Shown: piece after piece, positions 46,601-55,843 of the stretch
How positions within the stretch are numbered: the first letter of the stretch is position 1
Layout of the letters: each line of letters starts with the position of its first letter
From: Acidobacteriota bacterium
Lineage (GTDB): Bacteria; Acidobacteriota; Blastocatellia; Pyrinomonadales; Pyrinomonadaceae
DNA: 64,000 bases
Direction of reading: 5' to 3'
Assembly: GCA_019239425.1 (NCBI GenBank)
Contig: JAFAZX010000103.1
Coordinates: 85,127-149,126, forward strand
The notes under the pieces: generated by a model
Told to the model about the DNA's origin: nothing
Databases searched by the model: none
What the model saw: the letters and a program-made list of their open reading frames with translations, nothing else
Made by a program: the position numbers and the translations under genes

Positions 46601-47205
46601 GTCGTGCCCGGCTTGACCTTGATGGCGCGCGCGTCGGCCTCGGCCGCCAGGCCCGTCGGCGCGACCAACTGCGCCAGCCCCGCGGAGACGCCGCGCGGCC
46701 CCCACTTCAAGACGCCCGCGAAGAACAGGAGGCTCATGAGTGCCGCCGCGCCGTACGCCGCCAGCGCGCGACGGCTGAACACGCGGTCTAAATCCACGCC
46801 CGCGGCCGCGCCGTCCGCGTCCGACCTCAACCTTTCGAGCAGCGCGCGCGAGACGCGACGCGACTCTTCACCCTCCGCGAACTCGACGGCCGTGACGAGC
46901 CTGTCCTCCGTCCCGCGCGCGCGCTCCTCTATGAAGCGCGCCAGCCGCGCGTCCGCAACGCGACGCGCCAGCGGCCGCACCAGCGAGAAGTACGCGGCCG
47001 AGACGAACGCGACCAAGGCCCCCGCGCGCAGCGCCAGCAGAGCGCCCTCACTCCCCCTGTAGCGGTACGCCGCCCACCCCAACAAAAGCAGCACGCACGC
47101 GCCCAACCCCACACAGACCGCCGCCCCGCGCAGCGCAATCAACAGACGCCGCCGCCGCCGCGCCCTCGCGAGGAGTTTCTGAAGTTGTCCGACTTCGTAA
47201 GTCAT
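43609..47205 (-). CDS. DUF4175-like large membrane protein with long coiled-coil and Q/G-rich C-terminal half
   Basis: N-terminal TM segments (LLIALRGAAVCVGLGACVLLLLGWAAYRY), Ig-like middle, then Q/R/E-rich coiled coil and QQSQGGQQQSQGGRQAGGRQGQQGSEQSSQQSQ. Confidence 0.75.
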   Translation of the reverse strand: MTYEVGQLQKLLARARRRRRLLIALRGAAVCVGLGACVLLLLGWAAYRYRGSEGALLALRAGALVAFVSAAYFSLVRPLARRVADARLARFIEERARGTEDRLVTAVEFAEGEESRRVSRALLERLRSDADGAAAGVDLDRVFSRRALAAYGAAALMSLLFFAGVLKWGPRGVSAGLAQLVAPTGLAAEADARAIKVKPGTTRVPKGSDQEIKAALAGFDAEMASLFTRAAGAGEDAWQGQAMEQAKARGEFQLSLPNVQESAEYFVESEGVRSEVFKLEVVDLPFVKQLDLVLNFPAFSRLPAKAVEDGGDVAALKGTVVTVTARLSGRARAARIVFADGRKAEMKAAGSDFVGALTVTGDTSYFVELTSLDGETYRGSNEFDVTALEDTPPTVSFERPGRDTKATNLEEVFTQARAEDDFGVASIELFFSVNGGEEQKVNLQDLSRDAARSLTGTHTFFIEEFKLKPGDFISYYAKARDASNETTSDIYFIEVKPFEMQYKQSQSQQQQGGGGQGEGADQDQNALTRRQKELIAATHRLMREGQRYTPQERADGYEAVAGGQEKLKADTLEFLERVRRRMGEQLEGREELSRMAEDLRAAAREMEGAPPPLRKQAGRDALPPEQRALQRLLSADAIVREMQVAFGNQSGGGGGGRESRELSDLMELELDKMKNQYETLNREQRQRQEQAKSEAERRLEELARRQERALEEQRRRQQAQQGQPRNSSGGGSERQQQDMVEEARRAARELERLSRERRDARMQELSRQMDQAADDLQRAQSSSKGGQQDSIAQGERALERMRQAQRRLQQMRGGGSAGQQGQQQEIGNLRQRAAEAAARQRELSREAEQLARRGPQGSQQGQQGEESSRGARERLAEREQALADSVNNLEEDVRQTARSLGEGKQQAAARRLSEAADALRRNRVAERVREGSRGAEQGRPESAREAGRAAQQGLGEMSERLQEAEAAAGRQSSGNGAEEALDRTRQLADDLDSLRRKLEERSRREGRGQRQQSQGGQQQSQGGRQAGGRQGQQGSEQSSQQSQLGQQGQGGQKGSRSQQSAQQSGGGGGGGGRGGDVISGTGTDDARQLASELRERLRDAEGLRREWGGSSGGRELGGVIERLRGIADGSMEGEAQTAASLKAAVIDPLRQLELELSKRLREQLGRTNLRLGDEGAAPGRYRKSVEEYYRRLSQGGRR

Positions 47206-49259
47206 ATCTTCATTCCGACAGTCTTCACAACTTTAGTCCGGCGCGCGAGAACGGACTCGGCGGCGAGGAGGAGCAGCGCGGCGAGGAGGAGCGGCCACCA
47301 CGCGCGCTGCCGCGCCTCTATCTCTTCGCCGCTCTCGCGCCCACGTGCGTCGGCGGCGGGCGAGGCCGAAGGGTCGCCGCCGGTGAAGGCCGCGAGGAAC
47401 TCCTCCTCGTTCAGCTTCGCGAAGTCGCCCTCGCGCCCTTCGACGTTGACGGCCGCGAAGTCGTACCCCGCGGCGTAGCGCAGGCGGTAGAAGCCCGGCT
47501 CGCGCCCCGTCAAAAGCAGCTCGCCGCCCTTCGCCTCGTTCACGTTCTTCAGCCTCGCGCCCGAAGGCGTGTCCACCGCGGGCGGCTGTCCTTCAGTCCC
47601 CTTCTCCACGACGAACGCCTGACCCAGGCGGTGCCACGCGCTCACCTCGCGCTCGCCGAGGTAGCGAACCATCTGCTGCACGAGCGGAAGGTAGACGGGC
47701 GAGAGCGGCAGGTCGCTCCACGCCATCCCGAGCGTCGAGTTATACATCAACACGCGCCCGGCGCCCGCGCCCGCTTCGACGAGGGCCGGACTCCCGTCCT
47801 CGAAACTAGCGAGCACCGACGCGCCCTCGCGCGCCTCGCCGCGCTGGTAGCCGTAGACGCGCGCCGCGGGCATCCGCCCGCCCTCGTTGAAGACCTCGAA
47901 GACCGGGTGCGAACTCTTCAACGCCGTCATCGCGACCGTTTCGCCGCGCTGAAGCTGCACGGCTTCGACCAGATTCGCAGGGGCGACACGGCCGAGGGCG
48001 CGATTAAAACTCTCGGATCTGGTGTGCGGCCCCGCGGCGATGATGAGGCGGCCGCCCGCTTCGACGAAGCGTTCGACGCCCTCCGAGAGCGGGCCGGGCG
48101 CGAGGCCCGCGTCGTTGAGGATGACGAGCGTGTGCGCGGCCAAAGCGTTCGGGTCGACGGCGCCCGCGCCGCGCACCTCGAACGTGAACGGCAGGTCGCC
48201 GCCCGCGGCGAGCGCGCTCTGCAAGTAGAAGCTGTCGCCGCCGCGCGCCGAGCCGTCGATGATGAGCGCCTTCGCGGGCGACTCGCGCCGCAGCGTGAAG
48301 TAGAAGTCGTTGTCGGGCGCGAAGTCGTCCGCGCGCAGGCGCAGGGCGCAGCGGTTGGTGCCTTCGCCGAGGTTGAAGTCTGTGAACTCGACGACCTTCT
48401 CCTCGCGCGGCGCGAGCCTGACCTCGCGCTTCTCGACCGTCTGCTCGTTAATCTGGAAGTCGAGCGTGAAGGGGCCGCGCTCTTCGTCTGCGAAGTTGGC
48501 GACGTGGACGGCGACCTTGTCCGTGTACTTCTGCCCGTAGACCGCGCCGCGGGCCTCGACGTTCGTGACGGCGGCGTTCGACTCGGGCCGGCCCGCGGCC
48601 ACGTCGATGAGCGCGAGGCGCACGTCCGAAGGGAGCCGGAAGGTCGCGCGCCCCGCGTCCCACCCCGTCGCCTGAAAGTCGGAGACGACCAGCACGCGCT
48701 TCGCGCCCGACGCCTTCGACTCGCGGAAGAGAGCCTCGGCGCCGCGCAGGGCCTGCTCGTAATCGGTCGCCTCGAACCCGACCTTCACGCCGGCGAGCGC
48801 CGCGCGCAGGGCGTTCCTGTCCGTCGTGAACTGACTGACGACCTCGTACCCTTCCCCGAAACTCAAGAGCGCCACGCGCTCGTCCGGCGCGGTCTCGCCG
48901 ACGAGAGCATCGACACGCCGCTTCGCCTCCTCGAACAGCCCCGCGCGTCTCATGCTCAGAGAAGCGTCGAGCACGATGACGGTCGAACGCACGCCCTCCC
49001 TCTCCGCGGCCCTGCCCGCGCTCGTGAAGTACGGCCGCGTGAACGCGAAGACGACGAGCAGCAGCGCCAGGCACCTCAGCGCCAGCAGCAGAAGGTCTCG
49101 CAGAGTCCGACGCCTGATGGTTCGCTGCGGCACCTGCCGCACGAAGTAGAGCGCCGGGAACTCCACCTGCCGCGCCCGCGTCCGCCGCACCAGATGCACC
49201 AGCACCGGCGCCGCCAGCGCCGCCAGCCCGAGCAGGAAGAATGGATTTAGAAATGACAT
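47202..49259 (-). CDS. BatA domain plus von Willebrand factor A domain membrane protein
   Basis: MSFLNPFFLLGLAALAAPVLVHLVRRTRARQVEFPALYFVRQVPQRTIRRRTLRDLLLLALRCLALLLVVFAFTRPYF (BatA); STVIVLDASLSMRRAG MIDAS DxSxS. Stop overlaps DUF4175 ATG. Confidence 0.9.
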   Translation of the reverse strand: MSFLNPFFLLGLAALAAPVLVHLVRRTRARQVEFPALYFVRQVPQRTIRRRTLRDLLLLALRCLALLLVVFAFTRPYFTSAGRAAEREGVRSTVIVLDASLSMRRAGLFEEAKRRVDALVGETAPDERVALLSFGEGYEVVSQFTTDRNALRAALAGVKVGFEATDYEQALRGAEALFRESKASGAKRVLVVSDFQATGWDAGRATFRLPSDVRLALIDVAAGRPESNAAVTNVEARGAVYGQKYTDKVAVHVANFADEERGPFTLDFQINEQTVEKREVRLAPREEKVVEFTDFNLGEGTNRCALRLRADDFAPDNDFYFTLRRESPAKALIIDGSARGGDSFYLQSALAAGGDLPFTFEVRGAGAVDPNALAAHTLVILNDAGLAPGPLSEGVERFVEAGGRLIIAAGPHTRSESFNRALGRVAPANLVEAVQLQRGETVAMTALKSSHPVFEVFNEGGRMPAARVYGYQRGEAREGASVLASFEDGSPALVEAGAGAGRVLMYNSTLGMAWSDLPLSPVYLPLVQQMVRYLGEREVSAWHRLGQAFVVEKGTEGQPPAVDTPSGARLKNVNEAKGGELLLTGREPGFYRLRYAAGYDFAAVNVEGREGDFAKLNEEEFLAAFTGGDPSASPAADARGRESGEEIEARQRAWWPLLLAALLLLAAESVLARRTKVVKTVGMKI

Positions 49260-49262
49260 AAA

Positions 49263-49330
49263 GGGTGTTGGGTGCTGGGTGCTGGGTGCTGGTTAAAACC
49301 AGAACCTAGAACCCAGCACCCAGCACCCTC
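49263..49330. repeat. Palindrome of GGGTGCT words
   Basis: gggtgttgggtgctgggtgctgggtgctggtt ... aaccagaacctagaacccagcacccagcaccc. Confidence 0.85.
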
Positions 49331-49331
49331 C

Positions 49332-50282
49332 TCACCTCCCCGCGCGGCGCGAGAGGAAGGAGAAGAGGGCGAAGTCGAGCGGCCGGTCGGTCGTGACCAG
49401 CTCGTAGTCGACGTGGTTGGCCGAGCACGTCCGGCGCAGCGCCTCGACGTGCGCGTTGACGCGCTGGCGGTAGCCGCCCGCGACCACCGCGGGGAGCACG
49501 GGCAGTTGCTCGGCCGTCTCCGAGTCTTCGAGCAGGAGCAGAGAGTCTTCGAAGTCGAACTCGACCTCGCGCGGGTCGAGCACGTGGAACGCGATCACGT
49601 CGTGGCCGCGGAAGCGCAGGTGCTGGAAGGCGCCCGCCAGACGTTCCGGACTCTCGTAGAAGTCCGAGATGAGGACGACCACGCCGCGGCGCGTCAGGCG
49701 GTCGGCCGTCAGGTGGAGCGCCTCGGCCAGGCGCGTCTCGCCGCCCGCTTCGAGCGTCGAGAGCCGGCCGTAGATGGTCCGCATGTGCCCCGTCCGGTTG
49801 AGCGCGGGGACGTGCGTGTGCACTTCGCGGCCGAAGGCCGTCAGGCCCACCGCGTCCTGCTGTCTGGCCGCGAGGTGCGCGAGCGCGGCGGCGAGGAACT
49901 GCGCGTACTGCAACTTGGTGACGCCGCCCTCGGCACCCGCGTAGCGCATCGAGCCGCTCGTGTCCACGAGCAGCGTGACCTGCGCGTTCGTGTCGGCCCG
50001 GTACTTCTTGATGAAGAAGCGGTCGGTGCGCCCGAGCAGACGCCAGTCGAGGTAGCGCAGGTCGTCGCCCGGGTGGTACTGCCTGTACTCCGTGAACTCG
50101 GTCGAGAAACCCGTGAACGGCGAGCGGTGCAGCCCCGCGATAAAGCCCTCGACGACCGCGCGCGCCAAAAGCTCCAGAGACCCGATGCGCGCCAGAACCT
50201 CCGGGTCTAAGAAGCGCGGCACGCCCCGCGCAGACGACTCCGCCTCCGCCGCCTTGGCCTTCTTGTCCCGCCGCCACCACAT
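49332..50282 (-). CDS. DUF58 domain-containing protein (vWA-like)
   Basis: FSTEFTEYRQYHPGDDLRYLDWRLLGRTDRFFIKKYRADTNAQVTLLVDTSGSMRYAG; VVVLISDFYESPERLAGAFQHLRFRGHDVIAFHVLDPREVEFDF. Likely ATG 50282. Confidence 0.92.
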   Translation of the reverse strand: MWWRRDKKAKAAEAESSARGVPRFLDPEVLARIGSLELLARAVVEGFIAGLHRSPFTGFSTEFTEYRQYHPGDDLRYLDWRLLGRTDRFFIKKYRADTNAQVTLLVDTSGSMRYAGAEGGVTKLQYAQFLAAALAHLAARQQDAVGLTAFGREVHTHVPALNRTGHMRTIYGRLSTLEAGGETRLAEALHLTADRLTRRGVVVLISDFYESPERLAGAFQHLRFRGHDVIAFHVLDPREVEFDFEDSLLLLEDSETAEQLPVLPAVVAGGYRQRVNAHVEALRRTCSANHVDYELVTTDRPLDFALFSFLSRRAGR

Positions 50283-50304
50283 AAAGAGGAGCCTCGTTGC
50301 CACC

Positions 50305-50399
50305 GGGTCAGAACCACCCGCGGTAGCGGGTGGCCCTCTGTTATTCGCACGTGCCATGTCGCCACGCGCCACCCGCTACCGCGGGTGGTTCTGACCGCT
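50305..50399. repeat. REPIN-like element, core CCACCCGCGGTAGCGGGTGG, copy 2
   Basis: gggtcagaaccacccgcggtagcgggtgg ... ccacccgctaccgcgggtggttctgaccgc. Confidence 0.88.
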
Positions 50400-50954
50400 A
50401 TCGCCAGCGCGCTGAATGCCACCCACCTCTTTCCTCATCGGCACGAACTCAATCGTGACGCCGTCGGATATTTCATAAGAGACGCGTCCGATTCCCTCGT
50501 AGCCGCGGGCGGCGTAGAAGGGGACGCCGGGGAGCGTCGCCATCAGCTCGAGCGAGCGGAAGCCTTCGGCCCGTGCCTCGCGCTCGCAGGTCTCAAGGAT
50601 CGCGGCGGCGACGCCGCGCCGCGCCCAGTCGGGGCGGACGAAGAAGGCTCGTATCTTCGCCGCGTCCGTCCGCGAATCCAGATAGCCCGAGTCGCGCGCG
50701 CCGTAGCGGTCGCCGCCGAAGAGCGTCCGGCGCTTGCTCCAGCCGCCGCAGCCGACGGGCTCGCCCCCGGCCTCGGCGACGAAGTACGTCCCGTCGTGAA
50801 TCAAGTCCGTGTCCACGCCGAAGACCGAACGAAGCGCGGCCTCGACCTGCTCGCCCGTGTAGTCGCCGAGGCTCAGGCCGCGCGCCGACTCGCCGATGAG
50901 ACGTTCGAGCGCCGGCCGGTCTTCGAGCCCCGCGCGCCTGACAGAGAAGTCCAT
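50376..50954 (-). CDS. GNAT family N-acetyltransferase
   Basis: FSVRRAGLEDRPALERLIGESARG; YFVAEAGGEPVGCGGW; IRAFFVRPDWARRGVAAAILETCEREARAEGFRSLELMATLPGVPFYAARGYEG. Confidence 0.9.
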   Translation of the reverse strand: MDFSVRRAGLEDRPALERLIGESARGLSLGDYTGEQVEAALRSVFGVDTDLIHDGTYFVAEAGGEPVGCGGWSKRRTLFGGDRYGARDSGYLDSRTDAAKIRAFFVRPDWARRGVAAAILETCEREARAEGFRSLELMATLPGVPFYAARGYEGIGRVSYEISDGVTIEFVPMRKEVGGIQRAGDSGQNHPR

Positions 50955-50955
50955 C

Positions 50956-51975
<1,020 letters not shown>

Positions 51976-51987
51976 GTACTCTCCTGG

Positions 51988-52127
51988 AATGATGAATGAT
52001 GAGTGATGGATGATGAACTGAAGACGGGTTCTGGGTTTTGGGTGCTGGGTGCTGGGAAGACAAAACCAGAACCCAGCACCCAGCACCCACTCCCCATTCA
52101 TCACTCAGCATTCATCATTCATCATTT
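51988..52127. repeat. Nested palindrome: outer GATGAAT/GATGAGT words, inner GGGTGCT words
   Basis: aatgatgaatgatgagtgatgg...[ggttctgggttttgggtgctgggtgctggg...accagaacccagcacccagcaccc]...attcatcactcagcattcatcattcatcatt. Confidence 0.85.
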
Positions 52128-52131
52128 CTTC

Positions 52132-54744
52132 TCACTGTCCCGTGATGGTCAACAAAAGCTCCTGCGCCTTCTCGTAACTGGGCGCGGCTTCGAGCGCACG
52201 TAAGACTGAACGCTTGGCGTCGGCCGTCTTGCCCAGGGCGTGGAAGGCGCGGGCGACGTTGTAGTGCGCCTCGGCCTCGTTGGGCGGGCGGAGCGCGAGC
52301 GCCGACTGAAACTCCGTGAGCGCGGCGGCCGCGTCCTTCGCACCCATGTAGAGTTCGCCCGCGCGCGCGTGCGTCGTCGGCTCGAAGGGCGCGACGTAGA
52401 AGCCGAGGCGCAGAGCCCCGACGGCGCGCGCCGCGTCGCCCTGCTTGAACCGCAGGTCTGCGAGGCGTACGGTCGCCTTCAGGTTCGTCTCGTCGTACTT
52501 CAAGAGCGTTTCGAGCGCCTCGGCCGCCGCCGCCGTGTCGCCGCGCTTCTCGTAGATGTCGGCGAGCGCCTCGTAGGCGTTCCCCTCGCCCGCGTAGAAA
52601 GGGTAGAGCTCGGCCGCGCGCCGGAAGTGCCCGGCGGCGCCTTCGAGGTCACCCTCTTCGCGCAGCAGCTGGCCCGCGCGCAGGCGCAGCGCGTACGTGT
52701 CGCGCGCCGAGAGCATGCTCAGCACGTCGTTCTTCGAAAGCTGTGAGACGCCGCCCAGCGGCTCGCCGAGTCCCGCCAGCAGGGGCCGCGCCTTCGTCCC
52801 GACGTACTCAAGAAAAGCGCGGTCGAACTCGTCTTCACTCAGCTTCAAAGCCTGCCGCAAGACCTCGGGCGTGCGCGCCTTGTCGCGGTAGAGCGCGAGC
52901 ATCCTGAGCACCGCGTCGAAGCCGTAGCGGTCGTTGACGAACTCGACGACCTGCGACGCCTGGAAGTAGGCGAGCTGCAAGTCGTCGGGCTGCCGCGGCC
53001 GCACGAAGCCCGCGTCGAGGTTCGCGATCTTGAACCAGCGCCCGGCGGCGTAGGCGCGCAGCACGGGCGGGTTCCAGCCGCCGCCCCAGCCGGGCCGCGC
53101 GCGCCGCTCCTCGTAGACCGAAAGCCCTTCGGAGAACCAGCGCGGGATGCGGTAGTCGGTCATCTGGAGCGTGATGACGTGCGTGTACTCGTGCCACAGC
53201 GTGCCGCCCCAGTTGAACTCGCCGGCCGCGCGCGCCGAGGGCGAGTCCTGCGCGACGACCTGCCCGAAGCAGACGCCCAGAGCGCCCAAGCCCGGCAGGC
53301 CCAGGGCGCGCACGGCGAAGTCTTCGTGGTTGGGGAAGAGCTCGACGTAGACCGGCCCCTTCGGCGTGAACTTATATTTCGCGGTCAGCTTCGCGGCCGC
53401 CTCTTCGAGCAAATCGGCGGCGAGCGGCGCGAGCACCTCCGTCTCGTTCGCCGCCGCCTTGATGACGAACGGGCCGCGCCGCGTCTCGCGGAAGTCCCGC
53501 ATCGTGTCGAGCAGGTCGAGCGTGTTCTTGGCCCACGCGTTGAACGGGTCGCCCTCGAAAGACTTCTCGACCTCGGCCCGCCCCTCCTCCATCCGGCCCA
53601 GGCGCAGCAAGGCCATCCCCAGACTCAGGTGCGCGCTCCAGAGCCGCGGCGACAGCTCGACGGCGCGGCGCGAGAAGTCCGCCGCCTGCTCGACGCGGCG
53701 CGTGATGGTCGCGTAGTGCGCGAGCGTCTCGTAGAGCCGTCCGTAACGCGGGTTCGACTGAAGCGCCTGCGCGGCCGCGGCCGAGTAGTCCCTGTCCTGC
53801 AAGTAGAGCATCGACGCGCGCAGCGCGTGCAGCTCGGCCGAGTTCGGGTTGACCTTCAGCCCTTTCTCTATCTCCACGTTGGCGTCTTCGAACTCGCCGG
53901 ATTCGAGTTCGAGCGCGGCGGCGAGCGCGCGCGCCTCGACCATGTTCGGGTTGACGGCGAGCGCGCGTGCAAGCGCTGAGAGAACCTGTTCGTCGCCTTC
54001 GATCCGCTTGTTGAGGGCGACGCCGAGGTGCGCGCGCGCGCTGTTCGGGTTGACCTTCAAAGCGTCTTCGAAGAAGACGGCCGCCTCGGCGTAGTTGTAC
54101 TTCTCCGTGAAGAGGTCGCCGCCGCCGAGCTGAGCCTCGACGCATTCGGGGTCGGACTCGACGGCGTCGGCGTAGAGGTTGCGCGCGTCCTGAAACCTTT
54201 CGAGCCGGACGAGCGCGCGCGCGACCGCGGCCAGCGTCGGCGCGTCGGTCGGCCCGCTCTCCTGATAGAACCTGACGAGCGAGCTGTAGATTTCGCGCGC
54301 GCGCGACTCCTGCCCCGTCGCTTCCAACAACTCCGCGCGGCGCACGTCGCTCGCGGGCCCCGTCGCGGCGCGCTCGAACTCGCCAATCGCCTCCCTGTAA
54401 CGCCCCGTCGCAGCCAGCGCCTCGGCCAACTCGTGACGCACGCCGCCGGCCTCCGGGTGCGCGCCGAGGAAGGCGCGCGCCGAAGTCTCGGCCTCGGCGT
54501 AGCGGCCCGTCTCCAGCTGCGCGCGCAGCAGAAGTCTCTGCGCCGTCGCGTCCGAAGGGCTCGTCTTCAGGCGCGCGCCCAGCAGCTCTATCGCGCGCGC
54601 GTACTCGCCGCGCTTCAGCTCGGCCTCGCCCGGCAGCGCGTCGCCGTTCGACTGTGCACGGCCTGCGTGTGCGAAGGCGCAGGCGAGCGCCGCGGCGAAG
54701 GCCAGCGCGAGAAACGTCGGGTTGGACTTCAAAGCCGCCCTCAC
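52132..54744 (-). CDS. TPR-repeat protein with peptidase MA-like (gluzincin) domain
   Basis: Repeated TPR-like segments (YNYAEAAVFFEDALKVNPNSARAHLGVALNKRI); HExxH motif LWHEYTHVITLQMTDYRIPRWFSEGLSVYEERR. Confidence 0.88.
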   Translation of the reverse strand: MRAALKSNPTFLALAFAAALACAFAHAGRAQSNGDALPGEAELKRGEYARAIELLGARLKTSPSDATAQRLLLRAQLETGRYAEAETSARAFLGAHPEAGGVRHELAEALAATGRYREAIGEFERAATGPASDVRRAELLEATGQESRAREIYSSLVRFYQESGPTDAPTLAAVARALVRLERFQDARNLYADAVESDPECVEAQLGGGDLFTEKYNYAEAAVFFEDALKVNPNSARAHLGVALNKRIEGDEQVLSALARALAVNPNMVEARALAAALELESGEFEDANVEIEKGLKVNPNSAELHALRASMLYLQDRDYSAAAAQALQSNPRYGRLYETLAHYATITRRVEQAADFSRRAVELSPRLWSAHLSLGMALLRLGRMEEGRAEVEKSFEGDPFNAWAKNTLDLLDTMRDFRETRRGPFVIKAAANETEVLAPLAADLLEEAAAKLTAKYKFTPKGPVYVELFPNHEDFAVRALGLPGLGALGVCFGQVVAQDSPSARAAGEFNWGGTLWHEYTHVITLQMTDYRIPRWFSEGLSVYEERRARPGWGGGWNPPVLRAYAAGRWFKIANLDAGFVRPRQPDDLQLAYFQASQVVEFVNDRYGFDAVLRMLALYRDKARTPEVLRQALKLSEDEFDRAFLEYVGTKARPLLAGLGEPLGGVSQLSKNDVLSMLSARDTYALRLRAGQLLREEGDLEGAAGHFRRAAELYPFYAGEGNAYEALADIYEKRGDTAAAAEALETLLKYDETNLKATVRLADLRFKQGDAARAVGALRLGFYVAPFEPTTHARAGELYMGAKDAAAALTEFQSALALRPPNEAEAHYNVARAFHALGKTADAKRSVLRALEAAPSYEKAQELLLTITGQ

Positions 54745-55739
54745 TGCGCGCCCCTCTTGATGCTGCGGTTCACCTTCGCGAGACTGACGAAGATGCGTTC
54801 GAGCTCGGCCTCGTACTCCGACTCCGGCAGAGAGGTCTTTCGCGCCTTGAGCTGCTCGACCTCGACTTCGAGCCGCTCGCGCTCGCGCAGCAGGCGCGCC
54901 GCCTCGGCCGTGGCCGCCGCCTGCTCCGCCGTGAGCGAGTCGAGGTAGGTCGTGCGCGCGAGCACGCCGTCGCCGCCCTCGGCGGTCGCGTGGCCGACGC
55001 CGTCGCCGCTGTCGTCAAACATCGCGTGCTCGGTCGCCAAGCGACCGTCGCGCTTGTACCGCTCGGCCGTCATCCGCGCGGCGTAGTCGAAGGCTTCGAA
55101 GATGGAGACGCGGCCGTTCTGGTCGGCGTCCGATTCGCGGCTCGTGAGGGCTTCGATGAAGAACTCGGGGAAGCGCGTCGCGTTCTGCTCCTGCCCGCTG
55201 CGCGTCGCGGCGACGACGACCCGGTTGCGACCAGAGAGCGGCTTGATGAACTCGCCGCTCGCGCTCGCCATGTTTAAGACGACGACGCGCTTCACCGTCA
55301 GGCCGTCCAGCAGCTCCGCGTACTCGTTCGCCGTCAGGTCAGGGCCGACGAGGCCGAACTTCGCCTGTCGCCCGTCGTAAGTGCCGTGTCCGATGAGGAA
55401 GACGAAGACAGTGCTCTCCGGCCCGGCGGACGAGCGCAGGGTCTGGAACGTGCGCCGCACCTCCTCGGCCGTGGCCTTCAAAGCGCGCCCGCCCTCGGGC
55501 GATTCCGACAGAACCGTCACGCGCGCCTCGTCGAACCCGAACCTTTCGACGAGCGCGCGCCGCAGCGCCGCCGTCCACTGCGCGAAGCGCTTCGCGTACT
55601 CCTCCTCGCCGCTCGCCCCGCTCAGGATGACGGCGTACTTGTTCGGGTCGGCCGCCGGCCGCGCCGCCGCGCCTTGCGCACACGCCACGCCCGCCGCGAA
55701 GCAGCAACACGCGAGCACACCGGTTAGACGACGCCACAT
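54741..55739 (-). CDS. Caspase/C13-like secreted protein with EF-hand-like loop
   Basis: MWRRLTGVLACCCFAAGVACAQ signal; NKYAVILSGASGEEEYAKRFAQWTAALRRALVERFGF; FVFLIGHGTYDGRQAKFGLVGPDLTANEYAELLDGL; VVVLNMASASGEFI; DADQNGRVSIFEAFDYA. Confidence 0.72.
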   Translation of the reverse strand: MWRRLTGVLACCCFAAGVACAQGAAARPAADPNKYAVILSGASGEEEYAKRFAQWTAALRRALVERFGFDEARVTVLSESPEGGRALKATAEEVRRTFQTLRSSAGPESTVFVFLIGHGTYDGRQAKFGLVGPDLTANEYAELLDGLTVKRVVVLNMASASGEFIKPLSGRNRVVVAATRSGQEQNATRFPEFFIEALTSRESDADQNGRVSIFEAFDYAARMTAERYKRDGRLATEHAMFDDSGDGVGHATAEGGDGVLARTTYLDSLTAEQAAATAEAARLLRERERLEVEVEQLKARKTSLPESEYEAELERIFVSLAKVNRSIKRGAQ

Positions 55740-55753
55740 TGCAGTCAGTTAAA

Positions 55754-55829
55754 ATTAACCACAGAGACACAGAGACACAGCCCAAGACAAGAAGCTGTGT
55801 CCAAGCTGTGTCTCTGTGTCTCTGTGGTT
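55754..55829. repeat. ACCACAGAGACACAGA family, copy 6
   Basis: ttaaccacagagacacagagacacag ... agctgtgtctctgtgtctctgtggtt. Confidence 0.9.
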
Positions 55830-55843
55830 CATATCTTTTACCG

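Noticed and set aside
44875-46791. 638-aa plus-strand ORF opposite DUF4175
   Set aside because: Leu/Arg-rich complement of a Q/E/R-coding strand; no domain and no ribosome-binding site seen.
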